This document shows, in pieces, positions 1 through 8,472 of a DNA stretch of 64,000 nucleotides. This stretch comes from Arthrobacter sp. U41 (GTDB taxonomy: Bacteria > Actinomycetota > Actinomycetes > Actinomycetales > Micrococcaceae), in the NCBI RefSeq assembly GCF_001750145.1, contig NZ_CP015732.1, positions 2,542,001-2,606,000 of the forward strand, given 5' to 3'. Position 1 is the first letter of the stretch; the number at the start of each line of letters is the position of its first letter. The notes beneath the pieces were generated by a model, which ran no database searches, was not told the origin of the DNA, and was given only the letters and a program-made list of their open reading frames with translations. A program made the position numbers and the translations under genes.

Positions 1-1516
1 GGCGCTTGCCGCCGACCTCGACGACGACGCGCTGGCGTTCGCCGGCGTCGGGCGCTTCAGCGTCGGTGCCGGTCGGCGTCCAGGCGGGGATGTCGTTGAC
101 AAAGGCCGTCTCGATCCAGCGGGTGTGGACCTTGAACGGACCCTCGGCGGGGGCGAAGTCCGGGTCGGTGACGACGGCGAGGTCGAACGGGATGACGGTG
201 GGGATGCCCTCGACCACCATCTCCTCGAGGGCGCGGCGGGCGCGCTGCAGGGCCTGCGGGCGGGTGGCGCCGGTGACGATCAGTTTGGAGAGCATCGAGT
301 CGAAGTTGCCGCTGATGACGTCGCCCTGCTCCACGCCGGAGTCGATCCGGACACCGGGGCCGGTGGGGTTCAACAGCCGCGTGATGGTGCCCGGGGCAGG
401 CATGAAGTTCCGGCCCGGGTCCTCGCCGGTGATGCGGAACTCGATCGAGTGGCCGCGGACCTCGGGGTCCCCGTAGCCCAGTTCCTCGCCGCGGGCCAGC
501 CGGAACTGCTCGCGGACGAGGTCGATTCCGGTGACTTCCTCGGAGACGCAGTGCTCCACCTGGAGACGGGTGTTGACCTCAAGGAAGGAGATGGTGCCGT
601 CCTGGCCCACGAGGAACTCGCAGGTGCCGGCGCCGAGGTAGCCGGCCTCCTTGAGGATGGCCTTGGAGGATTCGTAGAGCCGGCGGTTCTGCTCCTCGGT
701 GAGGAACGGCGCCGGCGCTTCTTCGACGAGCTTCTGGTTGCGGCGCTGCAGCGAGCAGTCGCGGGTGGAGACGACCACGACGTTGCCGTACGCGTCGGCG
801 AGGCACTGGGTCTCGACGTGACGCGGGGCGTCCAGAAAGCGCTCGATGAAGCACTCGCCGCGGCCGAAGGCGGCGACCGCTTCGCGCACGGCGGATTCGA
901 ACAGTTCGGGGATTTCCTCGCGGGTGCGGGCCACCTTGATGCCGCGTCCGCCGCCGCCGAAGGCTGCCTTGATGGCGACCGGCAGGCCGAACTTGTCGAC
1001 GAACTCGAGGATTTCCTCGGCGGTCTCCACCGGGTCTGCGGTGCCGGGAACCTGGGGTGCGCCGACTTTTTCGGCGATGTGGCGGGCCTGGACCTTATCG
1101 CCCAGGGCGGAGATCGCGGCGGGGGAAGGGCCGATCCAGGTGATGCCGGCGTCGATCACCTTGGCGGCGAATTCGGCGTTCTCGGCCAGGAAGCCGTAGC
1201 CGGGGTGGATGGCATCGGCGCCGGAGCGCTGGGCCACCTCGATCAGCTTGTCCATCACGAGGTAGGACTCGGCGGCGGTGTTGCCGCCCAGGGCGTAGGC
1301 CTCATCGGCGAGCTTGACGTGCAGCGCGTCACGGTCCGGGTCCGCGTAGACCGCCACGGAGGCGAGGCCTTCATCGCGTGCGGCGCGGATGATGCGCACT
1401 GCGATTTCGCCGCGGTTGGCGATCAGCACCTTGCTCATCCGGCGGGTTGCTACGGCAGTGCCTTCTTGGGCTGATCGCTGCACGGGATTTGCGGACTGCT
1501 CCGAATTTGCTGACAA
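1..1516 (-). CDS. accA: Acyl-CoA carboxylase alpha subunit (biotin carboxylase, presumably with BCCP), partial at left edge
   Basis: Carboxylates biotin with ATP and bicarbonate in the acetyl/propionyl-CoA carboxylase that feeds fatty-acid synthesis. The reading frame runs off the left edge, so the C-terminal part, where actinobacterial alpha subunits carry the biotin carrier lobe, is not in the window. The visible protein has the family N-terminus [19 protein letters not shown], the glycine-rich ATP-grasp loop [13 protein letters not shown] and the catalytic block [10 protein letters not shown]. The first ATG is at 1438, but a TTG at 1514-1516 has a well-placed AAAGAAGGAG ribosome site ending about 5 bases upstream, so I start there; this adds 26 residues. 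The partner beta and epsilon subunits lie 10.4 kb away at 11914-13739 and biotin ligase at 14987. Function is very secure; the start is moderately secure. Confidence 0.93.
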   Translation of the reverse strand, partial: MSANSEQSANPVQRSAQEGTAVATRRMSKVLIANRGEIAVRIIRAARDEGLASVAVYADPDRDALHVKLADEAYALGGNTAAESYLVMDKLIEVAQRSGADAIHPGYGFLAENAEFAAKVIDAGITWIGPSPAAISALGDKVQARHIAEKVGAPQVPGTADPVETAEEILEFVDKFGLPVAIKAAFGGGGRGIKVARTREEIPELFESAVREAVAAFGRGECFIERFLDAPRHVETQCLADAYGNVVVVSTRDCSLQRRNQKLVEEAPAPFLTEEQNRRLYESSKAILKEAGYLGAGTCEFLVGQDGTISFLEVNTRLQVEHCVSEEVTGIDLVREQFRLARGEELGYGDPEVRGHSIEFRITGEDPGRNFMPAPGTITRLLNPTGPGVRIDSGVEQGDVISGNFDSMLSKLIVTGATRPQALQRARRALEEMVVEGIPTVIPFDLAVVTDPDFAPAEGPFKVHTRWIETAFVNDIPAWTPTGTDAEAPDAGERQRVVVEVGGKR

Positions 1517-1605
1517 GGCGTCTCCTTCTTTCCTTCAGGGAGCCTAGCGCGGTTTTGTGGGTTCCGCCGATATTACTTGCGGATTCCGCGCGTAAAGCGC
1601 CCAGC

Positions 1606-1626
1606 CTTTGTAGGGTTGCTACAAAG
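1606..1626. promoter_or_regulatory. Inverted repeat operator upstream of the carboxylase alpha gene
   Basis: CTTTGTAG-GGTTG-CTACAAAG is a perfect 8-bp inverted repeat with a 5-bp spacer, about 90 bp upstream of the TTG start. A possible -10 (TAATAT on the minus strand, 1575-1570) lies downstream of it. The core TGTAG-N5-CTACA recurs at 13894-13908 upstream of the beta subunit. Joint control of the two carboxylase loci is inferred. Confidence 0.6.
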
Positions 1627-1640
1627 GTCTGCGAATTAGC

Positions 1641-2318
1641 TCACTCCGCCCGGAGCAGGGCGGGATCCGCGGCACCGGTGGTCCAGAGTTCGGTGATGCC
1701 CACCTGCGCCTGGCCCAGCAGCCCGCGGAGGGTGGAAATGGACAGCCCGACGACGGCGTGCGGGTCGCCGTCGACCTTGCGGATGAAGGCCCCGCCGTAG
1801 CCGTCGATGGTGAAGGAGCCGGCGCACTGCAGCGGCTCCCCGGTGGCGATGTAGGCGTCGATCTCCTCGGCGCTCATCTCCATGAAGTGGACCTCGGCGG
1901 AGGTGACGTGCCCGAGGGTCGCGCCGGAACCGGCCGTCCCGGTTTCGTCGGTGTCCTCGGTGTCGCGGCAGTCGACCAGCCAGTGGCCGGTGTGCAGCAC
2001 GCCTTTGCTGCCGCTCATCCGGAGCATCCGCTCCCTGGCGACCTCGGCGGTGTACGGCTTCCCGTGCGCCTCGCCGTCGAACTCAAAGACGGAATCGCAG
2101 CCGATCACCAGGGCGCCGTCCGCGTCGGGCAGCGAGGCGACGGCCTCGGCCTTGGCCCGGGCCAGCAACAGGGCTGTGTCGTGCGGGTCCGTCACGCCGT
2201 AGCGGGCCTGGACGGCGTCCTCGTCCACATCGGAGACGAGGATCTCGTGCCGGATGCCGGCATCGGTCAGCAGCTTGGTGCGGGCGGGGGACTGGGAGGC
2301 AAGAATGAGGCGGGTCAC
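1641..2318 (-). CDS. maf: Maf-like nucleoside triphosphate pyrophosphatase
   Basis: Maf/YhdE/YceF-family pyrophosphatase that hydrolyses non-canonical or pyrimidine NTPs to NMP and PPi in the cytoplasm. The N-terminal signature LILASQSPARTKLL and the central blocks CDSVFEFDGEAHGKP and HTGHWLVDC are family-typical, and 225 residues is a normal length. The start is GTG at 2318. The hexamer TAGGCT lies exactly 6 bases upstream, so the mRNA is probably leaderless. It is transcribed away from the HNH region and towards the carboxylase alpha promoter. Substrate preference cannot be read from the sequence. Confidence 0.92.
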   Translation of the reverse strand: MTRLILASQSPARTKLLTDAGIRHEILVSDVDEDAVQARYGVTDPHDTALLLARAKAEAVASLPDADGALVIGCDSVFEFDGEAHGKPYTAEVARERMLRMSGSKGVLHTGHWLVDCRDTEDTDETGTAGSGATLGHVTSAEVHFMEMSAEEIDAYIATGEPLQCAGSFTIDGYGGAFIRKVDGDPHAVVGLSISTLRGLLGQAQVGITELWTTGAADPALLRAE

Positions 2319-2324
2319 TGCTCC

Positions 2325-2330
2325 AGCCTA
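2325..2330 (-). promoter_or_regulatory. -10 hexamer of a leaderless promoter for maf
   Basis: TAGGCT on the minus strand ends 6 bases before the GTG start of maf, the spacing expected when transcription starts at the start codon. A GGAG lies only 2 bases from the GTG, too close to act as a normal ribosome site. Confidence 0.5.
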
Positions 2331-2390
2331 GTTCCTGGGGCCGTCGTCGCCGTGCCCTTTTTTGTCAGAGGTCGACGGGAAAGTTGGTTC

Positions 2391-2684
2391 ATGGACAGGA
2401 ACCAAGGACCGGAAGACATACTCCGCTGCGTGATAGCGATGTGCGGCCGCGCGCTTGAGGAGGTTACTTTGCCCGAGAGCAGCGCAGGACAGATTGAAGC
2501 CTGGCACCGGTTGGAGGAGCTGGGCTCCGCGTTGGCCACTGTCAGGACCCGACTGGAAGTGGCGGCGGTCCTTAGCCGTGTGCCGACATCTGCGTCCGAT
2601 GTGGGGACCACCCCCATGGCCTCCGAAGCCGTTGACCGGCTTCTGTTGGCCCTCAATAATTTCATAGCCCTCCGGGACACTTGA
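2391..2684 (+). CDS. Small hypothetical protein upstream of the DUF222-HNH gene
   Basis: A 97-residue ORF that I do not recognise. It has a balanced composition (MDRNQGPEDILRCVIAMCGR at the start, then alternating acidic, hydrophobic and basic residues predicted to be mostly helical) and stops 3 bases before the ATG of the HNH gene, so the two are probably co-transcribed. There is no clear ribosome site before the ATG at 2391; an internal ATG at 2439 is an alternative. In related genomes the region before DUF222-HNH genes is variable, so this could be a genuine small partner or the degraded N-terminus of an older copy. Confidence 0.45.
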   Translation: MDRNQGPEDILRCVIAMCGRALEEVTLPESSAGQIEAWHRLEELGSALATVRTRLEVAAVLSRVPTSASDVGTTPMASEAVDRLLLALNNFIALRDT

Positions 2685-2687
2685 GCT

Positions 2688-4190
2688 ATGGACGGTACTC
2701 AGTCAGCCGCGGGGGCTCTGGCAGCAGTGGGGTGCAACTGCGCCTTTAGTTGCGGGAAGAGGCCGCCACCCGAAGATGCAGGCATAGCGCTGTGCGGCGG
2801 CGGGCCTGAGCTGCACGGCGCGCACTTGATTGCTGAAATCCGAGGCCTGGAAGACCGAAAATCTGCCCTGGCTGCCCGTCAGGCCCGTCTGTCCGTCGCC
2901 TTCGATCTGATCCAGCGACGTGAGCAGCGGGAGCTTGGGATGCCGGCCGCGGAGCTGGGCGCCGGGGTTGCGGCGCAGATCGCCCTGGCGAGGCGGGAAT
3001 CCCCGGCCCGCGGCGGCCGGCTCCTCGGCCTGGCGAAGGCACTGGTCACCGAAATGCCCCACAGCCTCGCGGCTCTGGAGTCCGGGCAGCTCAACGAATG
3101 GCGCGCCACCCTCTTGGTGCGGGAAACCGCCGGCCTCTCCGCAGAGGAACGGGCCGTCGTCGACGAAGAGCTCGCCGCCGACACCGGGACCTTCGACGGT
3201 GCCGGGGACCGGAAGATCATCGCCGCCGCCCGCGCCGCAGCATACCGCCGGGACCCGCGCTCCGTCACCCAGCGCGCCAGCCACGCCCAGACCGAACGGC
3301 ACGTCAGTCTCCGCCCGGCCCCGGACACCATGTGCTATCTCACCGCCCTGCTCCCCGTCGCCGCCGGTGTCGCCGTCTACGCCAGCCTCACCCGGCAGGC
3401 CGACACCCTGCGGGCCGCCGGGGACCCCCGGACCCGCGGGCAGCTCATGGCCGACACCCTGGTCGAACGCACCACCGGGACCCCCGGCGGGATCAGCGGG
3501 ATCGAGATCCAGCTCGTCATGACCGACCGCACACTCTTCCAGGGCGACAGCGAACCCGCCCGGCTCCCGGGCTACGGCATCATCCCCGCCGGCTGGTCCC
3601 GCGGCATGCTCACAAACGCCGGCAAGGACGCGGCGGGAGCTGGCACAGCAGGACGGGGCACGAAGGGAACGGTCACGGGAGCCGGGGCCGGGGTCACGGC
3701 CGGGGACAAGGGCATGAACGTCTGGCTGCGCCGGCTCTACACCGCCCCCGGCACCGGCGAGCTCACCGCGATGGACTCCCGCGCCCGGCTCTTCCCGGCC
3801 GGACTCCGCCGCTTCCTCACCGCCCGCGACGACACCTGCCGCACCCCCTACTGCGACGCCCCCATCAGACATTTCGACCACATCATCCCCTGGCACCATG
3901 ACGGACCGACGACCCAGGGCAACGGGGCCGGGCTCTGCGAAGCCTGCAACCACACCAAAGAAACCCCCGGATGGTCCTCGCGGCCACGCCCCGGACCCCG
4001 CCACTCCCTCGGCGTCACCACCCCCACCGGCCACACCTACGGATCCACCGCCCCGCCCCTGCCAGGAGCCACGGTCCGTGAATCGGAGCCGGACCTGGCC
4101 GCGGCAAAGAGCCCCAGCAGCCGCCGCCAACGCCGCCAAAGAGCCAAGGATCTTCTCTGCACCCGCAGGCAGGGCAAATTCGCAGCCTGA
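2688..4190 (+). CDS. DUF222 / HNH endonuclease domain protein (13E12 repeat-like family)
   Basis: A 500-residue protein of the large actinobacterial DUF222-HNH family, whose role is unknown; such genes are often multicopy and associated with genome plasticity. The N-terminal two thirds (about residues 50-330) is the helical DUF222 region. The C-terminal HNH module has a zinc-type C-TPYC pair, then [11 protein letters not shown] with the catalytic DH, then [10 protein letters not shown]. Between the two is a low-complexity Gly/Ala/Thr insertion (about residues 308-345). The first 35 residues carry four cysteines and look atypical. The start at 2688 follows the upstream small ORF by 3 bases. 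It ends before a strong hairpin shared with the convergent MMPL gene. Confidence 0.85.
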   Translation: MDGTQSAAGALAAVGCNCAFSCGKRPPPEDAGIALCGGGPELHGAHLIAEIRGLEDRKSALAARQARLSVAFDLIQRREQRELGMPAAELGAGVAAQIALARRESPARGGRLLGLAKALVTEMPHSLAALESGQLNEWRATLLVRETAGLSAEERAVVDEELAADTGTFDGAGDRKIIAAARAAAYRRDPRSVTQRASHAQTERHVSLRPAPDTMCYLTALLPVAAGVAVYASLTRQADTLRAAGDPRTRGQLMADTLVERTTGTPGGISGIEIQLVMTDRTLFQGDSEPARLPGYGIIPAGWSRGMLTNAGKDAAGAGTAGRGTKGTVTGAGAGVTAGDKGMNVWLRRLYTAPGTGELTAMDSRARLFPAGLRRFLTARDDTCRTPYCDAPIRHFDHIIPWHHDGPTTQGNGAGLCEACNHTKETPGWSSRPRPGPRHSLGVTTPTGHTYGSTAPPLPGATVRESEPDLAAAKSPSSRRQRRQRAKDLLCTRRQGKFAA

Positions 4191-4267
4191 ACAAACACCC
4201 GCGGTGCGCTGCCGCCTGCCGGCTGTCGCGCCCGGACGCCAGTCTTGCCGAACGTGACCACAACAAA

Positions 4268-4302
4268 GCCGCCCGCCGACCAAAAAGTGATCGGCGGGCG
4301 GC
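4268..4302. terminator. Bidirectional hairpin terminator
   Basis: A perfect 12-bp stem (GCCGCCCGCCGA paired with TCGGCGGGCGGC) around an 11-base A-rich loop, placed between the convergent stops of the HNH gene (4190) and the MMPL exporter (4334). No long U tract is present, as is usual in high-GC actinobacteria. Confidence 0.75.
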
Positions 4303-4333
4303 TGGTCGAACCCTGGTTGGCAGCCGGTGTCGG

Positions 4334-6874
4334 CTACCGGGCGGTAGCCTCGGCGGGTTCCGCCACGGGGCCCGGGACGGCGGCCGCAGGCTTGCGCAGC
4401 TTGGCGCCTTCAACGTCCACGTCCGGCAGGATGCGGTCCAGCCAGCGCGGCAGCCACCAGGCCTTCTCACCCAGCAGGTACATCACGGCCGGAACAATCG
4501 TCATACGGACCACGAACGCGTCAATCAGCACACCGAAGGCCATCGCGAAGCCGAGCGGCCGGACCATGTTCAGGTGCGAGAAGATGAAGCCCGAGAACAC
4601 GCTGACCATGATGATCGCGGCCGCGGTGACCACCGCGGCGGCGTGGCTGAAGCCGGAGCGGACCGCGTGCTTGGCCGATTCGCCGTGCATGTAGGACTCG
4701 CGCATTCCGGAGGCGATGAACACCTGGTAGTCCATGGCCAGGCCGAACAGTACCCCGATCAGGATGATCGGCAGGAAGCTCAGCACGGCGCCCGGGTTCT
4801 CGACGCCGAAGATGGCCCCCAGCCAGCCCCACTGGTAGACCGCGACGACGGCACCGAACGCGGCGGCGAGCGAGAGCAGGAACCCGCCGGTGGCCAGCAG
4901 CGGCACCCAGATGGAGCGGAACACGAGCAGCAGCAGGATCAGCGAGAGGCCCACCACAATGGCCAGGTAGGGAGGCAGCGCGTCGCCGAGCTTGGTGGAC
5001 ACATCGACGTTGCCGGCGGTCTGTCCGGTGAGCCCGATGCTCACGCCGGTGGTGTCCTTGATCTGGCCCTTTTCGGCGCGGAGCTCGGAGACCACCTGGA
5101 CGGTGCTGGCGCTGGCCGGGCCTTCGTTCGGGATGACCTGGAACACCGCGGTGCGGCGGTCCTCGCTCAGAGCCAGCGGCACGGCTGCGCTGACATTCTC
5201 GGTTTCGCGCAGGATGTCCGCGACGTCGAACTGTCTGGCCTGCGCCTCGGCTTCGCTCAGCCCCTCCGGGAGGTCACCGACCACAATGATCGGGCCGGTC
5301 ATGCCCTCGCCGAAGCTCCGCTTGGTGACGTCGTAGGCCTTGAAGGCCTGCGAGGCGACCGGCTCGGAGCTGGCGTCCGGCAGGGCGAGCCGGAGCTGGC
5401 TGGCGGGCAGCGCCACGACGCCCAGCAGCACCACCCCGGCCAGCAGGGCCAGCCACGGGTGGCTGGTGACGACCCCGCCCCAGCCGTGGCTGCTGCGGTA
5501 TTCGTCCTTGGCGCGGTCCTCGGTTTCGTGGCCGGGAGCGGCGTTGTGCTGCTCCGCCTTTGCCCAGGCCCGCTTGGAGATCAGTTTCCGGCCCACGAGG
5601 GAGAGCACAGCCGGCGTCAGGGTCAGGGCGACGACGACGGCGACGGCCACCGTGGCGGCCGCGGAGAGGCCCATGACCGCCAGGAAGGGAAGGCCCGGGA
5701 CAACGAGGGCCGCGAGGGCGATGATGACGGTCAGGCCGGCGAAAAGCACGGCATTGCCGGACGTGCCGGTGGCCAGCGCCACAGACTCCTCGGGGTCCAT
5801 GCCGGAGAGCAGCTGGCCGCGGTGCCGGTTGACGATAAACAGCGAGTAATCAATGCCCACGGCGAGGCCGAGCATCAGCGCCAGCATCGGGGAGATGGAG
5901 CTCATGTCCACGGCGCCGCTCAGGGCGAAGGTGGCGCCCACGCCGACGGCGACGCCGACGACGGCCATCAGCAGGGGAAGTCCGGCGGCGATCAGGGTTC
6001 CGAGCATGATGATCAGGACCAGTGCTGCCACCGCGATGCCGAGAATCTCGGCGGTGCCAAAGAGCTCGGAGATGTCCTCGCTGATTTCCTTGCTTGGCAG
6101 GGCGGTCACGTTGGCGGCGGAAACCTCCTTGACGATGTCCTGGACTTCCTGGCGGACCTCGGGGTCGAGCCCGTTGATGGAGGTCTTGAACTGGACCTGC
6201 GCGATCGCGGCCTTGCCGTCCTCGGACACGAAGCGGAGGCCCTCCGAGGCCTCCAGCTGGCGGGCGCCAAGGGCCAGCTTTGCCTCGCCGGCCGCCAGGT
6301 CCTTCGTGCCGGCGTCGAGCTTTGCCTGACCTTCGGCCAGGGCTGCCTTCTGCTGGCCGAGCTGTGCCTCGATCGCAGCGGGCGGCAGGCCGGCGGCTGC
6401 CATCTGCTGTTCGGCACCGTCCAGCTGGGCCTTTCCGGCGGCGAGTTCGGCGGCAGCCGTCTCCAGCCGGGCCTTGCCGGCAGCGGACTGGGCCTGCCCG
6501 GCGGCCAGGTCTGCGGCGGCCTTGTCCAGCTGCGCCTGGGTGGCGAACGGATCCACCGTCCCCTGGACGTCAGGAAGGGTCTTGAGCTTGGTCAGCGCTG
6601 CCTTGACCGCTTCCTGGCCGGCCTGGCTGAACTGGGCGTCGTTGGCTTCGAAGACCACGCTGGCGGAGCCGCCGGAGGACGAGGGGAGCTCCTGCTTGAG
6701 CTTGTCCGCCATCTGCTGGGTTTCTGTGCCCGGGATCTGGAAGTTGTTGGACAGGGTGCCGTGGAAGGCAGCAGCCGCGCCACCGACGGCCACCATAACG
6801 GCCAGCCACAGTGAGATGACCAGCCAGCGGTGGCGGTAGGAGAACTTGCCGAGGCGGTAGAGCATTAGGGCCAT
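4334..6874 (-). CDS. MMPL/RND family transporter
   Basis: An 846-residue inner-membrane exporter of the MMPL family (lipid, antibiotic or other hydrophobic substrates; substrate unknown). It begins with a membrane segment (WLVISLWLAVMVAVGGAAAA), followed by a periplasmic loop. In that loop, roughly residues 105-205, sits an unusual Ala/Gly/Gln/Lys-rich heptad tract with repeats like LAAGQAQ, LAAGKAQ and LAAGEAKL, probably a coiled coil. A first set of five to six membrane helices contains LGLAVGIDYSLFIVNRHRG and the second set contains FGLAMDYQVFIASGMRE, the twin RND signatures with the proton-relay Asp. It starts 1 base after the stop of the TetR gene, so the two form an operon and the regulator most likely represses it. 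Confidence 0.93.
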   Translation of the reverse strand: MALMLYRLGKFSYRHRWLVISLWLAVMVAVGGAAAAFHGTLSNNFQIPGTETQQMADKLKQELPSSSGGSASVVFEANDAQFSQAGQEAVKAALTKLKTLPDVQGTVDPFATQAQLDKAAADLAAGQAQSAAGKARLETAAAELAAGKAQLDGAEQQMAAAGLPPAAIEAQLGQQKAALAEGQAKLDAGTKDLAAGEAKLALGARQLEASEGLRFVSEDGKAAIAQVQFKTSINGLDPEVRQEVQDIVKEVSAANVTALPSKEISEDISELFGTAEILGIAVAALVLIIMLGTLIAAGLPLLMAVVGVAVGVGATFALSGAVDMSSISPMLALMLGLAVGIDYSLFIVNRHRGQLLSGMDPEESVALATGTSGNAVLFAGLTVIIALAALVVPGLPFLAVMGLSAAATVAVAVVVALTLTPAVLSLVGRKLISKRAWAKAEQHNAAPGHETEDRAKDEYRSSHGWGGVVTSHPWLALLAGVVLLGVVALPASQLRLALPDASSEPVASQAFKAYDVTKRSFGEGMTGPIIVVGDLPEGLSEAEAQARQFDVADILRETENVSAAVPLALSEDRRTAVFQVIPNEGPASASTVQVVSELRAEKGQIKDTTGVSIGLTGQTAGNVDVSTKLGDALPPYLAIVVGLSLILLLLVFRSIWVPLLATGGFLLSLAAAFGAVVAVYQWGWLGAIFGVENPGAVLSFLPIILIGVLFGLAMDYQVFIASGMRESYMHGESAKHAVRSGFSHAAAVVTAAAIIMVSVFSGFIFSHLNMVRPLGFAMAFGVLIDAFVVRMTIVPAVMYLLGEKAWWLPRWLDRILPDVDVEGAKLRKPAAAVPGPVAEPAEATAR

Positions 6875-6875
6875 G

Positions 6876-7613
6876 TCAGTGCCGATCTGGGGAAGGGGTG
6901 GCGGTGGAGTTACCGGCGGGCCGGGCGGCCTGGACGGTGTCGGGCCGGGAGAACCCGGAGCCCAGCATGCTCATTGAATCGATCAGGAGTTGCCGAAGGG
7001 TGGACAAGGATTCCGGGGTGAGGGATCCGCCGCATCGGGCGAACCAGACGTCCATGGCGGCCTTGCCGCAGGAGATGACGGAGCCGGCCAGGGCTCGGAG
7101 GTACAGCTCGTCGAGTTCAACGCCGCTGCCGGCGCCGGCGCGCTCGCGGGCCGCGGAAATGATTTCGGCGGTGCAGTGATCCCAGGCTTCCAGTTCGGAC
7201 CTGCTCAGCTGCGGATTGGCCTGGCCAAGGCTGTACAGCTCGGCCAGCGGAGCCACTGTCATCGGATCCGCGAGTTCGACGAGGGCGGCCCGGGCCGATT
7301 CCAGGAAGGGTTCCCCGGCCGGCCGCAGCCGGAACTGCTGAAGCGCTTTGTCCAGGAATCCGAAGGTGACGGCGGCAATGGCCGCTTCGGTGCTGCCGAA
7401 GTAGTTGAAGAACGTGCGGCGGGAGATGCCGGCGGCGTCGGCAATGTCCTCGACAGTGAAGTTGCCGGGCCCCTGGGAGCGGAGCAGCCCAAGGGCGGCG
7501 TCGGTGATGGCCAGGCGGGTGGCCGCTTTGTTCAGCTCTCGCCGGGACGTCACCTCGGCCGGGGCGTCGGAGGCCGGGGGCATCATGGCGCGGGGGGAAG
7601 TGGAAGCGGGCAT
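6876..7613 (-). CDS. TetR/AcrR family transcriptional regulator
   Basis: A 245-residue repressor. The N-terminal helix-turn-helix spans about residues 30-80, with the signature FTVEDIADAAGISRRTFFNYF; the C-terminal ligand-binding half is divergent. It precedes the MMPL exporter by 1 base and presumably controls it. The ATG at 7613 has no ribosome site but lies 6 bases after a -10 hexamer, implying a leaderless mRNA. A 14-bp palindrome sits inside the promoter spacer, the expected arrangement for autorepression. The inducing ligand is unknown. Confidence 0.92.
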   Translation of the reverse strand: MPASTSPRAMMPPASDAPAEVTSRRELNKAATRLAITDAALGLLRSQGPGNFTVEDIADAAGISRRTFFNYFGSTEAAIAAVTFGFLDKALQQFRLRPAGEPFLESARAALVELADPMTVAPLAELYSLGQANPQLSRSELEAWDHCTAEIISAARERAGAGSGVELDELYLRALAGSVISCGKAAMDVWFARCGGSLTPESLSTLRQLLIDSMSMLGSGFSRPDTVQAARPAGNSTATPSPDRH

Positions 7614-7619
7614 GCAATT

Positions 7620-7649
7620 ACACTACGTGCATGTTTGCACTCAGGGCAA
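7620..7649 (-). promoter_or_regulatory. tetR-MMPL promoter with embedded operator
   Basis: On the minus strand TTGCCC (7649-7644) and TAGTGT (7625-7620) are separated by 18 bp, and the -10 ends 6 bases before the ATG. The spacer contains the perfect inverted repeat GTGCA-TGTT-TGCAC (7627-7640), a likely TetR operator that would block RNA polymerase. Confidence 0.6.
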
Positions 7650-7810
7650 CTTTTCCCCCGGTTGGCGTCCGGAGCGAGCCCCAAACCTTCACAGCAAGAT
7701 GAAAGGTTCCGAACAGCTCCTGCTGAAGGGGACGGGCGAGACTTGGACTACGTCTTGGAAGAGACAACCACCAACCGCAGCCGTCACCGCTGCAGACCAG
7801 GAGACAGCAC

Positions 7811-8377
7811 ATGTCACGTACCAAGAGAATAACGCTCGCCATCTCCGCCGGGGCTCTGGCCCTGGGCGCCGGCCTGGGAGTCACCGGGATGGCGTCAGCA
7901 GCCACCACGCCGGCCCCCACCCCCGGCTCCAGCGCCTCGGCTGAGGCAACGCCCGGCACCACCGAGGGCCAGGGCATGCGCGGCGGCCATGGACACGGCC
8001 GGGGCGGGGAGCGCGGCGGCGCCCAGGCTGCCGAACTGGCTGCCAAGCTCGGCGTTGACGAGGCCAAGGTGACCGAGGCCCTGCAGGTCTTCCGCGACGC
8101 CAACAAGCCGACCACCCCGCCGGCCGAGGGCACGAAGCCGGACCGTGCCACGAGGGACGCGGCACTGGCCAAGTCGCTGGCGGCGTCGCTGGGGATTGAG
8201 GAATCCAAGGTCACTGCGGCCCTGGAGGAGCTGCGGACCGCGGCCCAGGCTGACCGCGCTGCGGCGCTGAAGACAAGGCTGGACACGGCTGTCACCGACG
8301 GCACGCTGACCCAGGCCGAGGCGGACGCCGTCGCCAAAGCCGTCGAGAAGGGCGTGATTGGCGGAGGCGGACACTAA
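7811..8377 (+). CDS. Small secreted or envelope protein with two helical repeats
   Basis: A 188-residue protein with a Sec signal peptide (MSRTKRITLAISAGALALGA, likely cleavage after MASA near residue 30). Next come a Pro/Ser/Thr stretch and a Gly/His/Arg-rich segment (RGGHGHGRGGERGG). Two similar helical units follow, LAAKLGVDEAKVTEALQ and LAASLGIEESKVTAALEEL, and a third shorter unit (LDTAVTDGTLTQAEADAV). Similar small secreted actinobacterial proteins are common but of unknown function. The His/Gly tract could bind metal, which is speculation. The ribosome site CAGGAGA is 8 bases upstream. It ends before a long hairpin. Confidence 0.82.
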   Translation: MSRTKRITLAISAGALALGAGLGVTGMASAATTPAPTPGSSASAEATPGTTEGQGMRGGHGHGRGGERGGAQAAELAAKLGVDEAKVTEALQVFRDANKPTTPPAEGTKPDRATRDAALAKSLAASLGIEESKVTAALEELRTAAQADRAAALKTRLDTAVTDGTLTQAEADAVAKAVEKGVIGGGGH

Positions 8378-8407
8378 GGCAGTGCCGCAGGGCCGCCGCT
8401 GACGTGG

Positions 8408-8458
8408 CTTAACTGAGGAAGTCCCCGGGAAAGCTCCCGGGGACTTCTGTCAGTTAAG
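8408..8458. terminator. Long bidirectional hairpin terminator
   Basis: A nested stem: the outer CTTAACTGA pairs with TCAGTTAAG, and the inner GAAGTCCCCGGGA pairs with TCCCGGGGACTTC around an AAGC loop. It lies between the convergent stops of the secreted protein (8377) and the symporter (8473). Confidence 0.85.
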
Positions 8459-8472
8459 ACTTCGGCAGGCGC

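Noticed and set aside
2703..4283. Minus-strand 526-codon frame opposite the HNH gene
   Set aside because: Gly/Arg-rich shadow; the HNH motif and cysteine pairs are on the plus strand.
4574..6814. Long plus-strand frame (746 codons) opposite the MMPL transporter
   Set aside because: Antisense shadow with low-complexity Gly/His/Asp/Gln composition and no recognisable domain.
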